A stretch of DNA of 64,000 nt from Pseudoxanthomonas broegbernensis (GTDB lineage: Bacteria; Pseudomonadota; Gammaproteobacteria; Xanthomonadales; Xanthomonadaceae): positions 248,001 through 312,000 of the forward strand of contig NZ_JACHGU010000001.1 of NCBI RefSeq assembly GCF_014202435.1, in the 5' to 3' direction. Numbering within the stretch: the stretch's first letter is position 1; each line of letters opens with the position of its first letter. A program made the position numbers and the translations under genes. The notes under the pieces were generated by a model, which saw only the letters and a list, made by a program, of their open reading frames with translations, searched no databases and was not told the DNA's origin. Below are positions 8,660 to 15,915 of the stretch, piece by piece.

Positions 8660-9819
8660 AGTGCGGCCACGGCCGTGGCCATGCGCTCCACGGCCTCGGC
8701 CAGCAACGGCCGCGGCATGGCAAAGTTCAATCGCACGTGGCCCTCGCCGCCCTGGCCGCACTCGCCGCCGTCGGTCAGCGCCACCCGCGCCTGGCGGCGG
8801 AAGAACAGGTGCGGGGCCATCGGCAGCGGCAGCGCCCGGCAGTCCAGCCAGGCCAGATAGGTGCCCTGAGGCGGCAGGTAGCCGATCCGCGGCAGGCGTT
8901 CGCGCAGCAGCCGGCCGAGCAGGTCGCGGTTGCCCTGCAGGTAGTCCAGCACCTGCCGCCGCCAGGTTTCGCCCTCGCCCCAGGCCGCGGCATGCGCGAT
9001 CACGCCCAGGGTGGAGGTGGCGCCGCCGGCGAAGCCGCCGATCCGGCGCCACGCCTGCAGGTCGTCGGCGCGGGTGAAGACCAGTTGCGCGCATTTCAGC
9101 CCGGCCAGGTTCCAGGTCTTGGAGGCGGAAACGGCGGTGATGGCCTGGTGCGCGGCCGGCTCCGAGACCGAGGCGTAGGGCACGTGGCGCTGGCCGGCAT
9201 AGACCAGCGGGGCATGGATCTCGTCGGAGAACACGCGTGCGTCGTGGCGCCCGGCGATGGCGGCGATGCGCAGCAGCTCGCCGCGGGTGTAGACCTTGCC
9301 GATGGGGTTGTGCGGGTTGCACAGCAGCAGCATCCGCGCGCCGCCGGCGAACGCGGCATCCAGCGCCTCCTCGTCCAGCCGCCAGGCCTGGCCCTCGCGG
9401 TGCATGGGGACCTGCACCACCGGGTTGCCCAGCCACTCCAGCAGCGGGAGGAACGGCATGTAGCACGGCACCGGCAGCGCCACCGGGGCGCCGGCGGGCA
9501 GGCAGTGGCGCAGCACGGCCTCGAGCGCACCGAGCACGTCGGGCATGGCCTTGATCGACGAGGCGGCGATGTCCCAGCCGTGGTGGTCGCGCTGCCAGCG
9601 CGCGCAGGCCTGCGCCATCGCGCGCAGCGGCTCGGCGGAAAGGTAGCCGAGCCGGTCGCGCGCGATCGCGTCCCGCAGCGCCTCGCGCACCGCCGGTGCG
9701 GTGCCGAAGTCCATCTCGGCGACGAAGGCGCCGATGCAGTCCGGGAAGGCGCTCCACTTCAACCCGCCGCCGGCGCGCAGTTGGTCCAGGGTGATGGCGT
9801 CGAAGTCGCGGGTGTCCAA
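8656..9819 (-). CDS. patB: PatB/MalY-type pyridoxal-phosphate C-S lyase (cystathionine beta-lyase-like aminotransferase)
   Basis: The 387-residue fold-type I PLP enzyme is of the PatB/MalY group, which cleaves C-S bonds in cystathionine or related sulfur amino acids. It shows FVAEMDFGTAPAV at the N-terminus, LCNPHNPIGKVYTR, VFSDEIHAPL and the PLP-lysine motif SASKTWNLAGLK. I place the start at a TTG (9819) because the conserved sequence LDTRDFDAITLDQLR begins there and a GGAGAG Shine-Dalgarno lies about 5 nt upstream. The open frame extends further but without recognisable sequence. It could also be annotated generally as an aminotransferase. The role is inferred from family. Confidence 0.85.
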   Translation of the reverse strand: MDTRDFDAITLDQLRAGGGLKWSAFPDCIGAFVAEMDFGTAPAVREALRDAIARDRLGYLSAEPLRAMAQACARWQRDHHGWDIAASSIKAMPDVLGALEAVLRHCLPAGAPVALPVPCYMPFLPLLEWLGNPVVQVPMHREGQAWRLDEEALDAAFAGGARMLLLCNPHNPIGKVYTRGELLRIAAIAGRHDARVFSDEIHAPLVYAGQRHVPYASVSEPAAHQAITAVSASKTWNLAGLKCAQLVFTRADDLQAWRRIGGFAGGATSTLGVIAHAAAWGEGETWRRQVLDYLQGNRDLLGRLLRERLPRIGYLPPQGTYLAWLDCRALPLPMAPHLFFRRQARVALTDGGECGQGGEGHVRLNFAMPRPLLAEAVERMATAVAAL

Positions 9820-10020
9820 GCGTGCTCTCCGGGGCGGTCGCGCCCATTGTGCAGGAGACGTCGCGGTGCCGCCCCTGGCGGCCGGCCGGTGCCGCGTCGT
9901 CTCCATGGCGATCGAGGCGGTCGCCGACCTGCAAGAGCCGGCCGCGTCGTGCCGTTGTCGGAGCCGGACATGGCCGGCGACCGCAACAGGCGCACGCCGA
10001 TCTTCGCGGCTGCCGGCCGT

Positions 10021-10047
10021 GTCGCCGACGGAAGTCGGCACCTACAG
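10021..10047. repeat. REP-like element at the 3' end of the GlcD-like gene
   Basis: Read on the minus strand this is CTGTAGGTGCCGACTTCC followed by GTCGGCGAC, a member of the family seen at 2610, 11506, 37721, 38905 and 41673. Its CTA triplet at 10042-10044 supplies the TAG stop of the minus-strand oxidoreductase. The rest of the 9820-10041 gap holds related GC-rich fragments (GAGCCGGCCGCG, GGAGCCGGACATGGCC). Confidence 0.6.
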
Positions 10048-11427
10048 CGGCGGCAGCACCTTGCCGGGGTTGAGGATGCCGTCCGGATCCAGCGCGGACT
10101 TGACCGCGCGCATCGCCGCCAGGGTCGGCGCGTCGAAGGCACGGGCCATCCAGTCGCGCTTGGCCACGCCGATCCCGTGCTCGCCCGACAGCGTGCCTTC
10201 CAGCGCGAGCACGCACTCGAACAGGCGCGGCAGGGCGGCATGCGCGCGTGCGTTCTCGCCCGCGTCGTCCGGGCGGTACATGATGTTGACGTGCAGGTTG
10301 CCGTTGCCGGCATGGCCGAACACCACGATGGGCAAGGCGGACTCGGCGGAAAGCGCCTCCATCGCGGCCACCAGGTCGGGGATGCGCGAGACCGGCACCA
10401 CCACGTCCTCGTTGATCTTGCCCGGGGCGATGCTGCGCAGCGCCGGCGAAAGCGCCCTGCGCGCGGCCCACAGGCGGTCGCGCGCGGCGCCGTCGGCGGC
10501 CACGTCCAGCGACAGCAGGCCCTCGCCCGCGGCTGCGTCGGCCAGTGCCTGCAGCGCATAGGGCAGGGTCTCGTGGTCGCCGTCGGCCTCCACCAGCAGC
10601 ATCGCGCCGGCCTCGGGCACCTCGGTGCCGTTGCGGCGCAACAGGGCGATGGCGCTGGCGTCCATGAACTCCAGCATCGCCGGTACCTGCGGCTGGCGCA
10701 TCAGCCGCGATACCGCCGCCGCCGCCGCCGCCGCATCGCGATAGAACATGCGCAGGCCGGCCTGCGCCTGCGGCCGGGGCGCCAGCCGCAGGGTGGCCTC
10801 GACGACCAGGGCCAGGGTGCCTTCGCTGCCCACGATCAGGTGGGTGAGGTCGTAGCCGGTGGCGTCCTTGGTCCATGGCCCGCCGCAGCGGATCAGCTCG
10901 CCCGCGCCGGTCACCGCGACCAGGCCCAGCACGTTGTCGCGGGTGGCGCCGTACTTCACCGCGCGCGGCCCGCCTGCATTGCACGCCAGGTTGCCGCCGA
11001 TGGTGCAGCGCTCGGCGCTGGACGGGTCCGGCGGCCAGAACAGGCCATGCGGCTGCAGCGCCTGCTGCAGGTCGCCGTTGAGCACGCCCGGCTCGACCAC
11101 CGCGCAGCGGTCGCCGGGGCGGATGTCGAGGATGCGGTCCATGCGCGCGAAGGAGACCACCACGCCGCCGGCGAACGGCACCGCCGCCGCCGCCGTGCCG
11201 GTGCCGGCGCCGCGGGCCACGAGCGGCACACGGTGCGCGCGGCAGGCGCGGACGATGGCGACGACCTGGCCGGGGTCGCGCGGCACCGCCACCGCGTCGG
11301 GCAGCGCCCATTGCCGCGAGTCGTCCTCGCCATGCGCGCGGCGCGCGGCCGCATCGGTGCGCCAGCCGTCGGCGCCGAGCAGGGAGGACAGTTCGGCGTC
11401 GAGGGCGGCAGGCAAGGCGTGGGTCAT
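10042..11427 (-). CDS. FAD-linked oxidase, GlcD/D-lactate dehydrogenase-like
   Basis: The 461-residue flavoprotein belongs to the VAO/PCMH superfamily. The FAD-binding half has VPLVARGAGTGT, CTIGGNLACNAGGPRAVKYG and TGYDLTHLIVGSEGTL. The C-terminal FAD-oxidase half has GHAGNGNLHVNIM and GEHGIGVAKR, the metal/substrate signature of D-2-hydroxyacid dehydrogenases (D-lactate, glycolate or D-2-hydroxyglutarate). The exact substrate cannot be assigned from sequence alone. ATG 11427 lies 6 nt after a minus-strand TACAAT (11439-11434) and has no Shine-Dalgarno, so the mRNA is probably leaderless. It stands alone on the minus strand upstream of patB. Confidence 0.9.
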   Translation of the reverse strand: MTHALPAALDAELSSLLGADGWRTDAAARRAHGEDDSRQWALPDAVAVPRDPGQVVAIVRACRAHRVPLVARGAGTGTAAAAVPFAGGVVVSFARMDRILDIRPGDRCAVVEPGVLNGDLQQALQPHGLFWPPDPSSAERCTIGGNLACNAGGPRAVKYGATRDNVLGLVAVTGAGELIRCGGPWTKDATGYDLTHLIVGSEGTLALVVEATLRLAPRPQAQAGLRMFYRDAAAAAAAVSRLMRQPQVPAMLEFMDASAIALLRRNGTEVPEAGAMLLVEADGDHETLPYALQALADAAAGEGLLSLDVAADGAARDRLWAARRALSPALRSIAPGKINEDVVVPVSRIPDLVAAMEALSAESALPIVVFGHAGNGNLHVNIMYRPDDAGENARAHAALPRLFECVLALEGTLSGEHGIGVAKRDWMARAFDAPTLAAMRAVKSALDPDGILNPGKVLPPL

Positions 11428-11433
11428 CGTCGA

Positions 11434-11439
11434 ATTGTA
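11434..11439 (-). promoter_or_regulatory. -10 element of the GlcD-like gene, leaderless configuration
   Basis: TACAAT on the minus strand ends 6 nt before the ATG at 11427. Transcription would start at or next to the start codon. Confidence 0.45.
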
Positions 11440-11505
11440 GGCGGTGGCGGAGGGCGTGCGTCCGGCAGGCGCGGCGCAGCGACGGAACGCCGTGTTCCCA
11501 TCCTC

Positions 11506-11532
11506 CCTGTGGAAACCGGCTTCAGTCGGCGA
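11506..11532. repeat. REP-like element upstream of the GlcD-like gene
   Basis: CCTGTGGAAACCGGCTTC plus AGTCGGCGA is a degenerate copy of the dispersed element. It merges into the long inverted repeat at 11527-11578. Confidence 0.5.
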
Positions 11533-11578
11533 GCGCATCCGGAGCCAGGCAAGGCCGGTGCGCCGGATGCGCTCGCCG
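11527..11578. repeat. Perfect 16-bp inverted repeat with 20-nt loop
   Basis: CGGCGAGCGCATCCGG (11527-11542) is exactly complementary to CCGGATGCGCTCGCCG (11563-11578). It lies in the 254-bp gap between yraN and the GlcD-like gene. No T-run follows in either direction. The remainder of 11428-11681 holds REP-like fragments and no gene. Confidence 0.75.
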
Positions 11579-11681
11579 GCGACGCCCGATTCCTGCGGCG
11601 CTGGGCGGGTTGCCAGCTTTCCTGCAGGTGCCGGGAGCCGGCGCGCGCGCGCTCCAGGGGACGCGCCGCCGATGCCGGGGC

Positions 11682-12095
11682 TCAGGCATCGCCCAGCCGG
11701 AACGCATCCTTGAGCCAGTGCATCCGCGGCGCCTGCGGGTCGCCGCTGGCCTCGACCACGTCGAAGCGGCACGGGCGCGGGGCCAGGGCGGGATGCGAGG
11801 CCAGGTACAACTGCGCGGCGCGCACCAGCTTGCGGCGCTTGCCGGCGTCGACCGAGGCGAACCCGCCGCCGAACGTCCGCCCGGCGCGGTAGCGCACTTC
11901 CACGAACACCACGGTGCCGCCGTCGGCTGGATCGAGCATGACCAGGTCCAGTTCGCCGCTCCGGTAGCCGACGTTGGCGGCCAGGGTGCGCAGGCCGGCA
12001 TGTTCGAGGCGCGCGCGCGCGGCCGCCTCGACCTGGGCACCGCGTGCGCGGCGGTCCGGTCCGGCGCCCATCCTTGGGCCGCGCGGGGGCGACAT
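11682..12095 (-). CDS. yraN: YraN family protein (UPF0102)
   Basis: The product is a 137-residue member of the UPF0102/YraN family, which has a restriction-endonuclease-like fold but no firmly established activity. Diagnostic stretches are [21 protein letters not shown] and [13 protein letters not shown], corresponding to the E-D-ExK-like core. The start could be ATG 12095 (used here) or the in-frame ATG at 12071 (MGAGPD). It follows lpoA by three bases on the same strand, the order found in many gammaproteobacteria (rsmI divergent, then lpoA and yraN), so the two are surely co-transcribed. Confidence 0.93.
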   Translation of the reverse strand: MSPPRGPRMGAGPDRRARGAQVEAAARARLEHAGLRTLAANVGYRSGELDLVMLDPADGGTVVFVEVRYRAGRTFGGGFASVDAGKRRKLVRAAQLYLASHPALAPRPCRFDVVEASGDPQAPRMHWLKDAFRLGDA

Positions 12096-12098
12096 CGG

Positions 12099-13847
12099 TC
12101 AGCGGGTCAGGGGCACCGGCGTGCCGCCGCTGAAGGTGGCCCAGGCTGGCTGCCGGACCACGTTGCCGAAGCCGTCCAGGCGCAGGTCGCCGGTGGCGCC
12201 GCGAAGCTCGCCGTCGGTGCGCGTGACCAGCCGCTCCAGGTAGGCGGCGATGCGCCAGGCGTCGTAGCCGAAGGCGAACAGGCGCGCCGCCGCGCCGCGC
12301 GCGGTCGGCACCGTCGCGGCGGCCAGGCTGGCCTGGGGCAGGCCCGGGGCCCCGCGCGAGGACCAGGCCTCGGTGGGATAGACGATGCCGTCCAGGACGC
12401 CGTCCTCCTCGGGCCTGCCGGTGCCGGAGGTCAGTTGCGAGGTGCCGATGCGGGTGCGCGAAGCCAGCCCGGCCAGGGCCAACTGCGGGGCCAGCGCGCG
12501 CGCCTGCGGGCCGCGCACCGCCAGGAACACCGAATCGGCGCCGCCCGCCGCCGCCTGGACCAGCCGCGCCGACAGGTCGCCGGGCTGCTCGCCGACGGAC
12601 AGGCTGGCCGCCACCTGGCCGCCGCGTTCGAGCAGCCGGGTGCGGAAGGCCTCCGCCGCGCGCTGCCCGTTCTCGTCGTTGCCGGCGATGACGAGGACGT
12701 TGCGGCGCTCGCGCGCGAGCAGGTAGTCGGCGGCGGCCACGCCGTCGTCCTCCGGCGCCAGCGAGAACATGACATGGCCCGGCGGCGCGGCGATGCCGGC
12801 GCGGTTGAGGGCCAGGCTGGGCACCGTGGCGGATGGGTCGCGGAACAGCGCGGTCGCCTCGTCGCGGCCGAGCGGCCCGATCACGAAGTCGCTGCCCTCG
12901 GCGACCGCCCGGCCGTAGGCGGCCACTGCGCCGGCCGGGGTGCCGGCGGTGTCGTAGAAGGCGATCTCCGGGCGCGCGCGCTGCTCGCCGTAGTAGCCGG
13001 CGAGCAGGCCGTCGCGCACCGGCACCGCGGCGGTGGCCAGTTGCCCGGACAGCGGCAGCAGCACGGCCAGCTTGCGTGGTGGGCGGTAGCCGTCGGCCGC
13101 GGCGGGCGGGCGCTGCGCGAAGTTCCAGACATCGCCGCTATCGAACGGCCGCGGCGGGGCCAGGCCGCGGCGGACCAGCGCGCGGGCGGCGAAGTTGTAC
13201 AGCGCGTCCCCGGCCGGCAGGGCCGCCGCGCGCGCGGCCAGGGAGGCGTCGTCCAGCGAGGACAGCAGGCGTTCGATGGCACGGTGGTTCTGCTGCCGCG
13301 CCTCGCCCTCCAGGCCGGCATCGGCGCGCGCGCGCGCGGCGGCGGCGGCCAGCGCCTCGCCCCCCGCCTCGTGCGCGGCGGCCAGGGCCAGGTGCCAGCG
13401 CGCCTGCAGCGGCGCGGACAGGCTGGACGGGCTGCCGGCCAGCGCCGCCTGCACGGTGCCGGGCTGCTGCGCGGCCAGGGCCTGTTCGGCCTGCATCAAT
13501 GCCAGGCGGGCGCGGCTGGCCCCGGCGATGCGGCGCGGATCCAGTTGCGCGGCCAGGCGCCGTGCCTGGGCCGGGTCGCCGGCCTCGTGCCAGGCGAAGG
13601 CGGCGTCGGCCAGCAGCGCGTTGCGCTGGCCGGGGCCGGCGGTGGCGGCCAGGGCCTCGAAGCGTTGCGCCGCCTCGCGCGCCTGGCCCTGTTCCAACTG
13701 CATCAGGGCGGCGGTGTACTCGGGCGCGGCGCTGGGCGCGGTGGCCACGCTGGCGCAGCCGGCGGCCAGCAGCACGGCCAGGCACGGGGCGAGCCAGCGC
13801 AGGCGGAAGGAGGGCGGTGCCGGTCGCGCGTGAGTGTGCATGTCCAT
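12099..13847 (-). CDS. lpoA: LpoA, outer-membrane lipoprotein activator of penicillin-binding protein 1a
   Basis: LpoA spans the periplasm from the outer membrane and stimulates PBP1A. The 582-residue product has a lipoprotein signal with lipobox LLAAGC (Cys31), a TPR-like N-domain rich in Ala/Arg helices (about residues 40-250), and a periplasmic-binding-protein-like C-domain starting at KLAVLLPLSGQLATAAVPVRDG. It ends GTPVPLTR. It is divergent from rsmI with a 68-bp shared promoter region, and its stop is three bases before the yraN start. The same arrangement is seen in E. coli. Confidence 0.94.
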   Translation of the reverse strand: MDMHTHARPAPPSFRLRWLAPCLAVLLAAGCASVATAPSAAPEYTAALMQLEQGQAREAAQRFEALAATAGPGQRNALLADAAFAWHEAGDPAQARRLAAQLDPRRIAGASRARLALMQAEQALAAQQPGTVQAALAGSPSSLSAPLQARWHLALAAAHEAGGEALAAAAARARADAGLEGEARQQNHRAIERLLSSLDDASLAARAAALPAGDALYNFAARALVRRGLAPPRPFDSGDVWNFAQRPPAAADGYRPPRKLAVLLPLSGQLATAAVPVRDGLLAGYYGEQRARPEIAFYDTAGTPAGAVAAYGRAVAEGSDFVIGPLGRDEATALFRDPSATVPSLALNRAGIAAPPGHVMFSLAPEDDGVAAADYLLARERRNVLVIAGNDENGQRAAEAFRTRLLERGGQVAASLSVGEQPGDLSARLVQAAAGGADSVFLAVRGPQARALAPQLALAGLASRTRIGTSQLTSGTGRPEEDGVLDGIVYPTEAWSSRGAPGLPQASLAAATVPTARGAAARLFAFGYDAWRIAAYLERLVTRTDGELRGATGDLRLDGFGNVVRQPAWATFSGGTPVPLTR

Positions 13848-13878
13848 CCGTCGGGCCGGGCCTGTCGGGGAAAGGGCT

Positions 13879-13888
13879 TAGGATTCTA
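13879..13888. promoter_or_regulatory. Overlapping divergent -10 elements for rsmI and lpoA
   Basis: Plus-strand TAGGAT (13879-13884, rsmI) overlaps by two bases the minus-strand TAGAAT (13888-13883, lpoA). The start codons are 13916 (plus) and 13847 (minus). RNA polymerase could probably occupy only one orientation at a time. Confidence 0.4.
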
Positions 13889-13915
13889 CCTTCCCGTCCG
13901 CACCCCCGGATTCGC

Positions 13916-14749
13916 ATGCCCGCCGCCATCCTGCACGTCGTCGCCACGCCCATCGGCAACCTCGGCGACCTCTCGCCGCGCGCCCAGCAGGTACTGCGCG
14001 AGGCCGCGGCGGTCTGCGCCGAGGACACCCGCCGCAGCGGCCAGTTGCTGGCCCATTTCGGCATCGGCACGCCGCTGCTGGCCCTGCACGAGCACAACGA
14101 GCAGCAGTTGGCGCAGCGGCTGGTGGCGCGGCTGCTGGCCGGCGAGTCGCTGGCCCTGGTCAGCGACGCCGGCACCCCGCTGGTCAGCGACCCGGGGTAC
14201 CGGCTGGTGCGCGCCGCGCGGCAGGCCGGGGTGAGGGTGAGCCCGGTGCCGGGCCCGTCGGCGCTGATCGCCGCACTGAGCGTGGCCGGCCTGCCCAGCG
14301 ACCGCTTCGCCTTCGAGGGCTTCCTGCCGGCCAAGGCCGCCGCGCGGCGCGAGCGTTTGGCGGTGCTGGCGGGCGAGGCGCGCACGCTGGTGTTCTACGA
14401 GTCGGCGCACCGCATCGACGCATCGCTGGCCGACCTGCGCGCGGCCTTCGGCGACGGGCGCCCGGCGGTGCTGGCGCGGGAGCTGACCAAGCTGTTCGAG
14501 ACGGTGCTGGACGGCTCGCTGGCCGGGCTGCATGCGCGGGTGCAGGCCGATGCCGACCAGCGCAAGGGCGAGTTCGTGCTGGTGGTGCAGGGCGCGGACG
14601 AGGATGCCGACGCCAATCTTGCTGAAGGTCGCCGGGTGCATGCGATCCTGGCGAAGCATCTGCCGCCCTCGGCCGCGGCCAGGCTGGCCGCCGAGATCAC
14701 CGGCGCGCCGCGCAAGGCGCTCTATGGAGCGTCGGATTCCGGCGACTGA
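13916..14749 (+). CDS. rsmI: 16S rRNA (cytidine-1402-2'-O)-methyltransferase
   Basis: The 277-residue SAM-dependent enzyme methylates the 2'-O of C1402 in the 16S rRNA decoding centre. It belongs to the tetrapyrrole methylase fold and shows VVATPIGNLGDLSPRA at the N-terminus, CAEDTRRSG, LVSDAGTPLVSDPGY and VPGPSALIAALSVAGLP. Near the C-terminus ARELTKLFET and ITGAPRKALY match the family. Its base-mate RsmH (N4 methylation of the same cytidine) is encoded 1.6 kb downstream at 16359. It is divergent from lpoA and followed by the RNase P RNA. Confidence 0.97.
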   Translation: MPAAILHVVATPIGNLGDLSPRAQQVLREAAAVCAEDTRRSGQLLAHFGIGTPLLALHEHNEQQLAQRLVARLLAGESLALVSDAGTPLVSDPGYRLVRAARQAGVRVSPVPGPSALIAALSVAGLPSDRFAFEGFLPAKAAARRERLAVLAGEARTLVFYESAHRIDASLADLRAAFGDGRPAVLARELTKLFETVLDGSLAGLHARVQADADQRKGEFVLVVQGADEDADANLAEGRRVHAILAKHLPPSAAARLAAEITGAPRKALYGASDSGD

Positions 14750-14962
14750 TCTGCGGGGTCGTGGCTTGGCAGCGACAACGGCAACGGCAACCACAGAAGC
14801 GCTGGGGTCGGCTGGCTTCCGGGCGGACCGGGTGTGTTGTGGGCCGCTCGCGCGTACATCCATGTGCGCACTCGCTACCGCGGCCATCCCTGGCGCGACC
14901 AACGGTCCGCCGGCCATGGCGGGAGTCGGCATGCTGTTCCCGCAGGAACAGCCGCAAGGCCG

Positions 14963-14968
14963 TAGAAT
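14963..14968 (+). promoter_or_regulatory. -10 element of rnpB
   Basis: TAGAAT ends 5 nt before the predicted 5' end of RNase P RNA. A perfect hairpin GCTGTTCC-cgca-GGAACAGC (14933-14952) covers the -35 position. The 224-bp rsmI-rnpB gap holds nothing else recognised. Confidence 0.5.
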
Positions 14969-14973
14969 GCCCG

Positions 14974-15340
14974 CGGCGGAGTCGGCCAGGCAGTCGCGTC
15001 ATTCCCTCGGGAATGCCGAGGAAAGTCCGGGCTCCACAGGGCACGGTGCCAGGTAACGCCTGGGCGGCGCGAGCCGACGGAAAGTGCAACAGAAAGATAC
15101 CGCCGATGGCCTTCGCATCCTCGGGTGCGCGGGATCAGGCAAGGGTGAAATGGTGCGGTAAGAGCGCACCGCGAGTCCGGTAACGGACCGGCACGGCAAA
15201 CCCCACCGGGAGCAAGGCCAAATAGGGACCTCATGACGTTGCCCGCGTCGGGTCCGGGTAGGCTGCTCGAGCGTAACGGCGACGTTGCGCCTAGAGGAAT
15301 GACTGTCCACGACAGAACCCGGCTTATCGGCCGGCTCCGC
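14974..15340 (+). ncRNA. rnpB: RNase P RNA, bacterial type A
   Basis: This is the catalytic RNA that matures tRNA 5' ends. The universally conserved core is visible: GAGGAAAGTCCGGGCTCC near 15018, AACAGAAAGATACCGCC near 15088, a GGTGAAATGGTGCGGTAAGAG segment near 15204 and the 3' part CCACGACAGAACCCGGCTTAT near 15308. The 5' end GCGGAGTCGGCC pairs with the 3' end GGCCGGCTCCGC to form P1, which sets the boundaries at about 367 nt. Placement just upstream of the mraZ/dcw cluster is typical of xanthomonads. A 7-bp hairpin (GGCCCTG/CAGGGCC) follows at about 15356-15380 without a T-run. Confidence 0.96.
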
Positions 15341-15393
15341 CCCCTTCCTTTTCGACTGGCCCTGGCCCGGCGCGCAGGGCCGGTGGCTTTCGA

Positions 15394-15446
15394 CCTTGGC
15401 CGTGAGTTGCCGGGGGCGAAGGGGCACAGCCCGGCAAAGACCAAGG
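15394..15446. repeat. Nested inverted repeat in the rnpB-mraZ interval
   Basis: An inner perfect stem TTGCCGGG (15407-15414)/CCCGGCAA (15430-15437) is enclosed by an outer stem CCTTGG (15394-15399)/CCAAGG (15441-15446). The interval 15341-15915 contains no gene. It holds this structure, a GC-rich stretch to ~15660, then an AT-rich regulatory island. Confidence 0.6.
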
Positions 15447-15803
15447 CGAAGCGCCAGGGCCGTTCGATCGCCCGCCGCCCGGCCATGGCCCGCGGTGGCG
15501 CGGGTGTCCTCCGGCATCGGCCTGCGGCCGCTGCCTCCTCCTTCTCCTCACCATCGCCGGTCACGGCCGGAGGTTCCGGCCAGGGCGAGGCGGAACCGGA
15601 TGGGTCGTGGCGGGTGCGGTGGGGGATTCGGCGCGGCGACGGGCCTGCGGCTCACGCACTCTCACGTCGTCTTCACAAATCATGCTGAAGTGGAAATCTC
15701 AAAATTTGAGACTAAACAGCGACTTGTGGAAAACCTTTGAACTTATCTGTCAACATTGCTGCAACCCATTGACTGAACAGGCGATTTTTGCCGCTGGAGC
15801 CTG

Positions 15804-15832
15804 TTGACAACCCTGTTGGTGAACCCTAAGGT
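15804..15832 (+). promoter_or_regulatory. Sigma70-type promoter for mraZ/dcw (Pmra)
   Basis: A perfect -35 TTGACA (15804-15809) is followed after 17 bp by TAAGGT (15827-15832), a partial match to TATAAT. The -10 abuts the first MraZ box, so transcription would begin inside the repeat array at about 15839. Confidence 0.55.
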
Positions 15833-15875
15833 GGGTATCTGCGGGTAAACCGGGATTTATGTGGTTTTCCGTGGT
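15831..15875 (+). promoter_or_regulatory. MraZ-binding boxes: five pentamers on a 10-bp period
   Basis: GTGGG, GCGGG, CGGGA, GTGGT and GTGGT begin at 15831, 15841, 15851, 15861 and 15871, each separated by exactly five bases. This matches the known MraZ operator, direct repeats of TGGGN-type pentamers with 5-nt spacers, which is bound by the MraZ ring and represses the dcw operon. It spans the predicted transcription start. Confidence 0.8.
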
Positions 15876-15915
15876 TGAATGATCTCCCACCAGCCGGGTC
15901 CGGGTAGCAGCGAAC

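Larger units (their letters stand above)
15660..15880. promoter_or_regulatory. AT-rich regulatory island upstream of mraZ
   Basis: Base composition drops sharply from the surrounding >70% GC. The island includes a perfect 7-bp-arm palindrome TCTCAAAATTTGAGA (15697-15711), a TTGTGGAAAACC stretch, a TTGACA promoter and the MraZ boxes. It is probably the master control region of the dcw cluster. Confidence 0.55.

Noticed and set aside
8737-11892. A 1051-residue plus-strand open frame opposite patB and the GlcD-like gene
   Set aside because: The sequence is low complexity (Arg/His/Gln/Gly) and antisense to two well-recognised enzymes.
15720-15740. DnaA box near TTGTGGAAAACC
   Set aside because: It differs from TTATCCACA (or its complement) at too many positions, and no cluster of boxes or dnaA/dnaN context is present.
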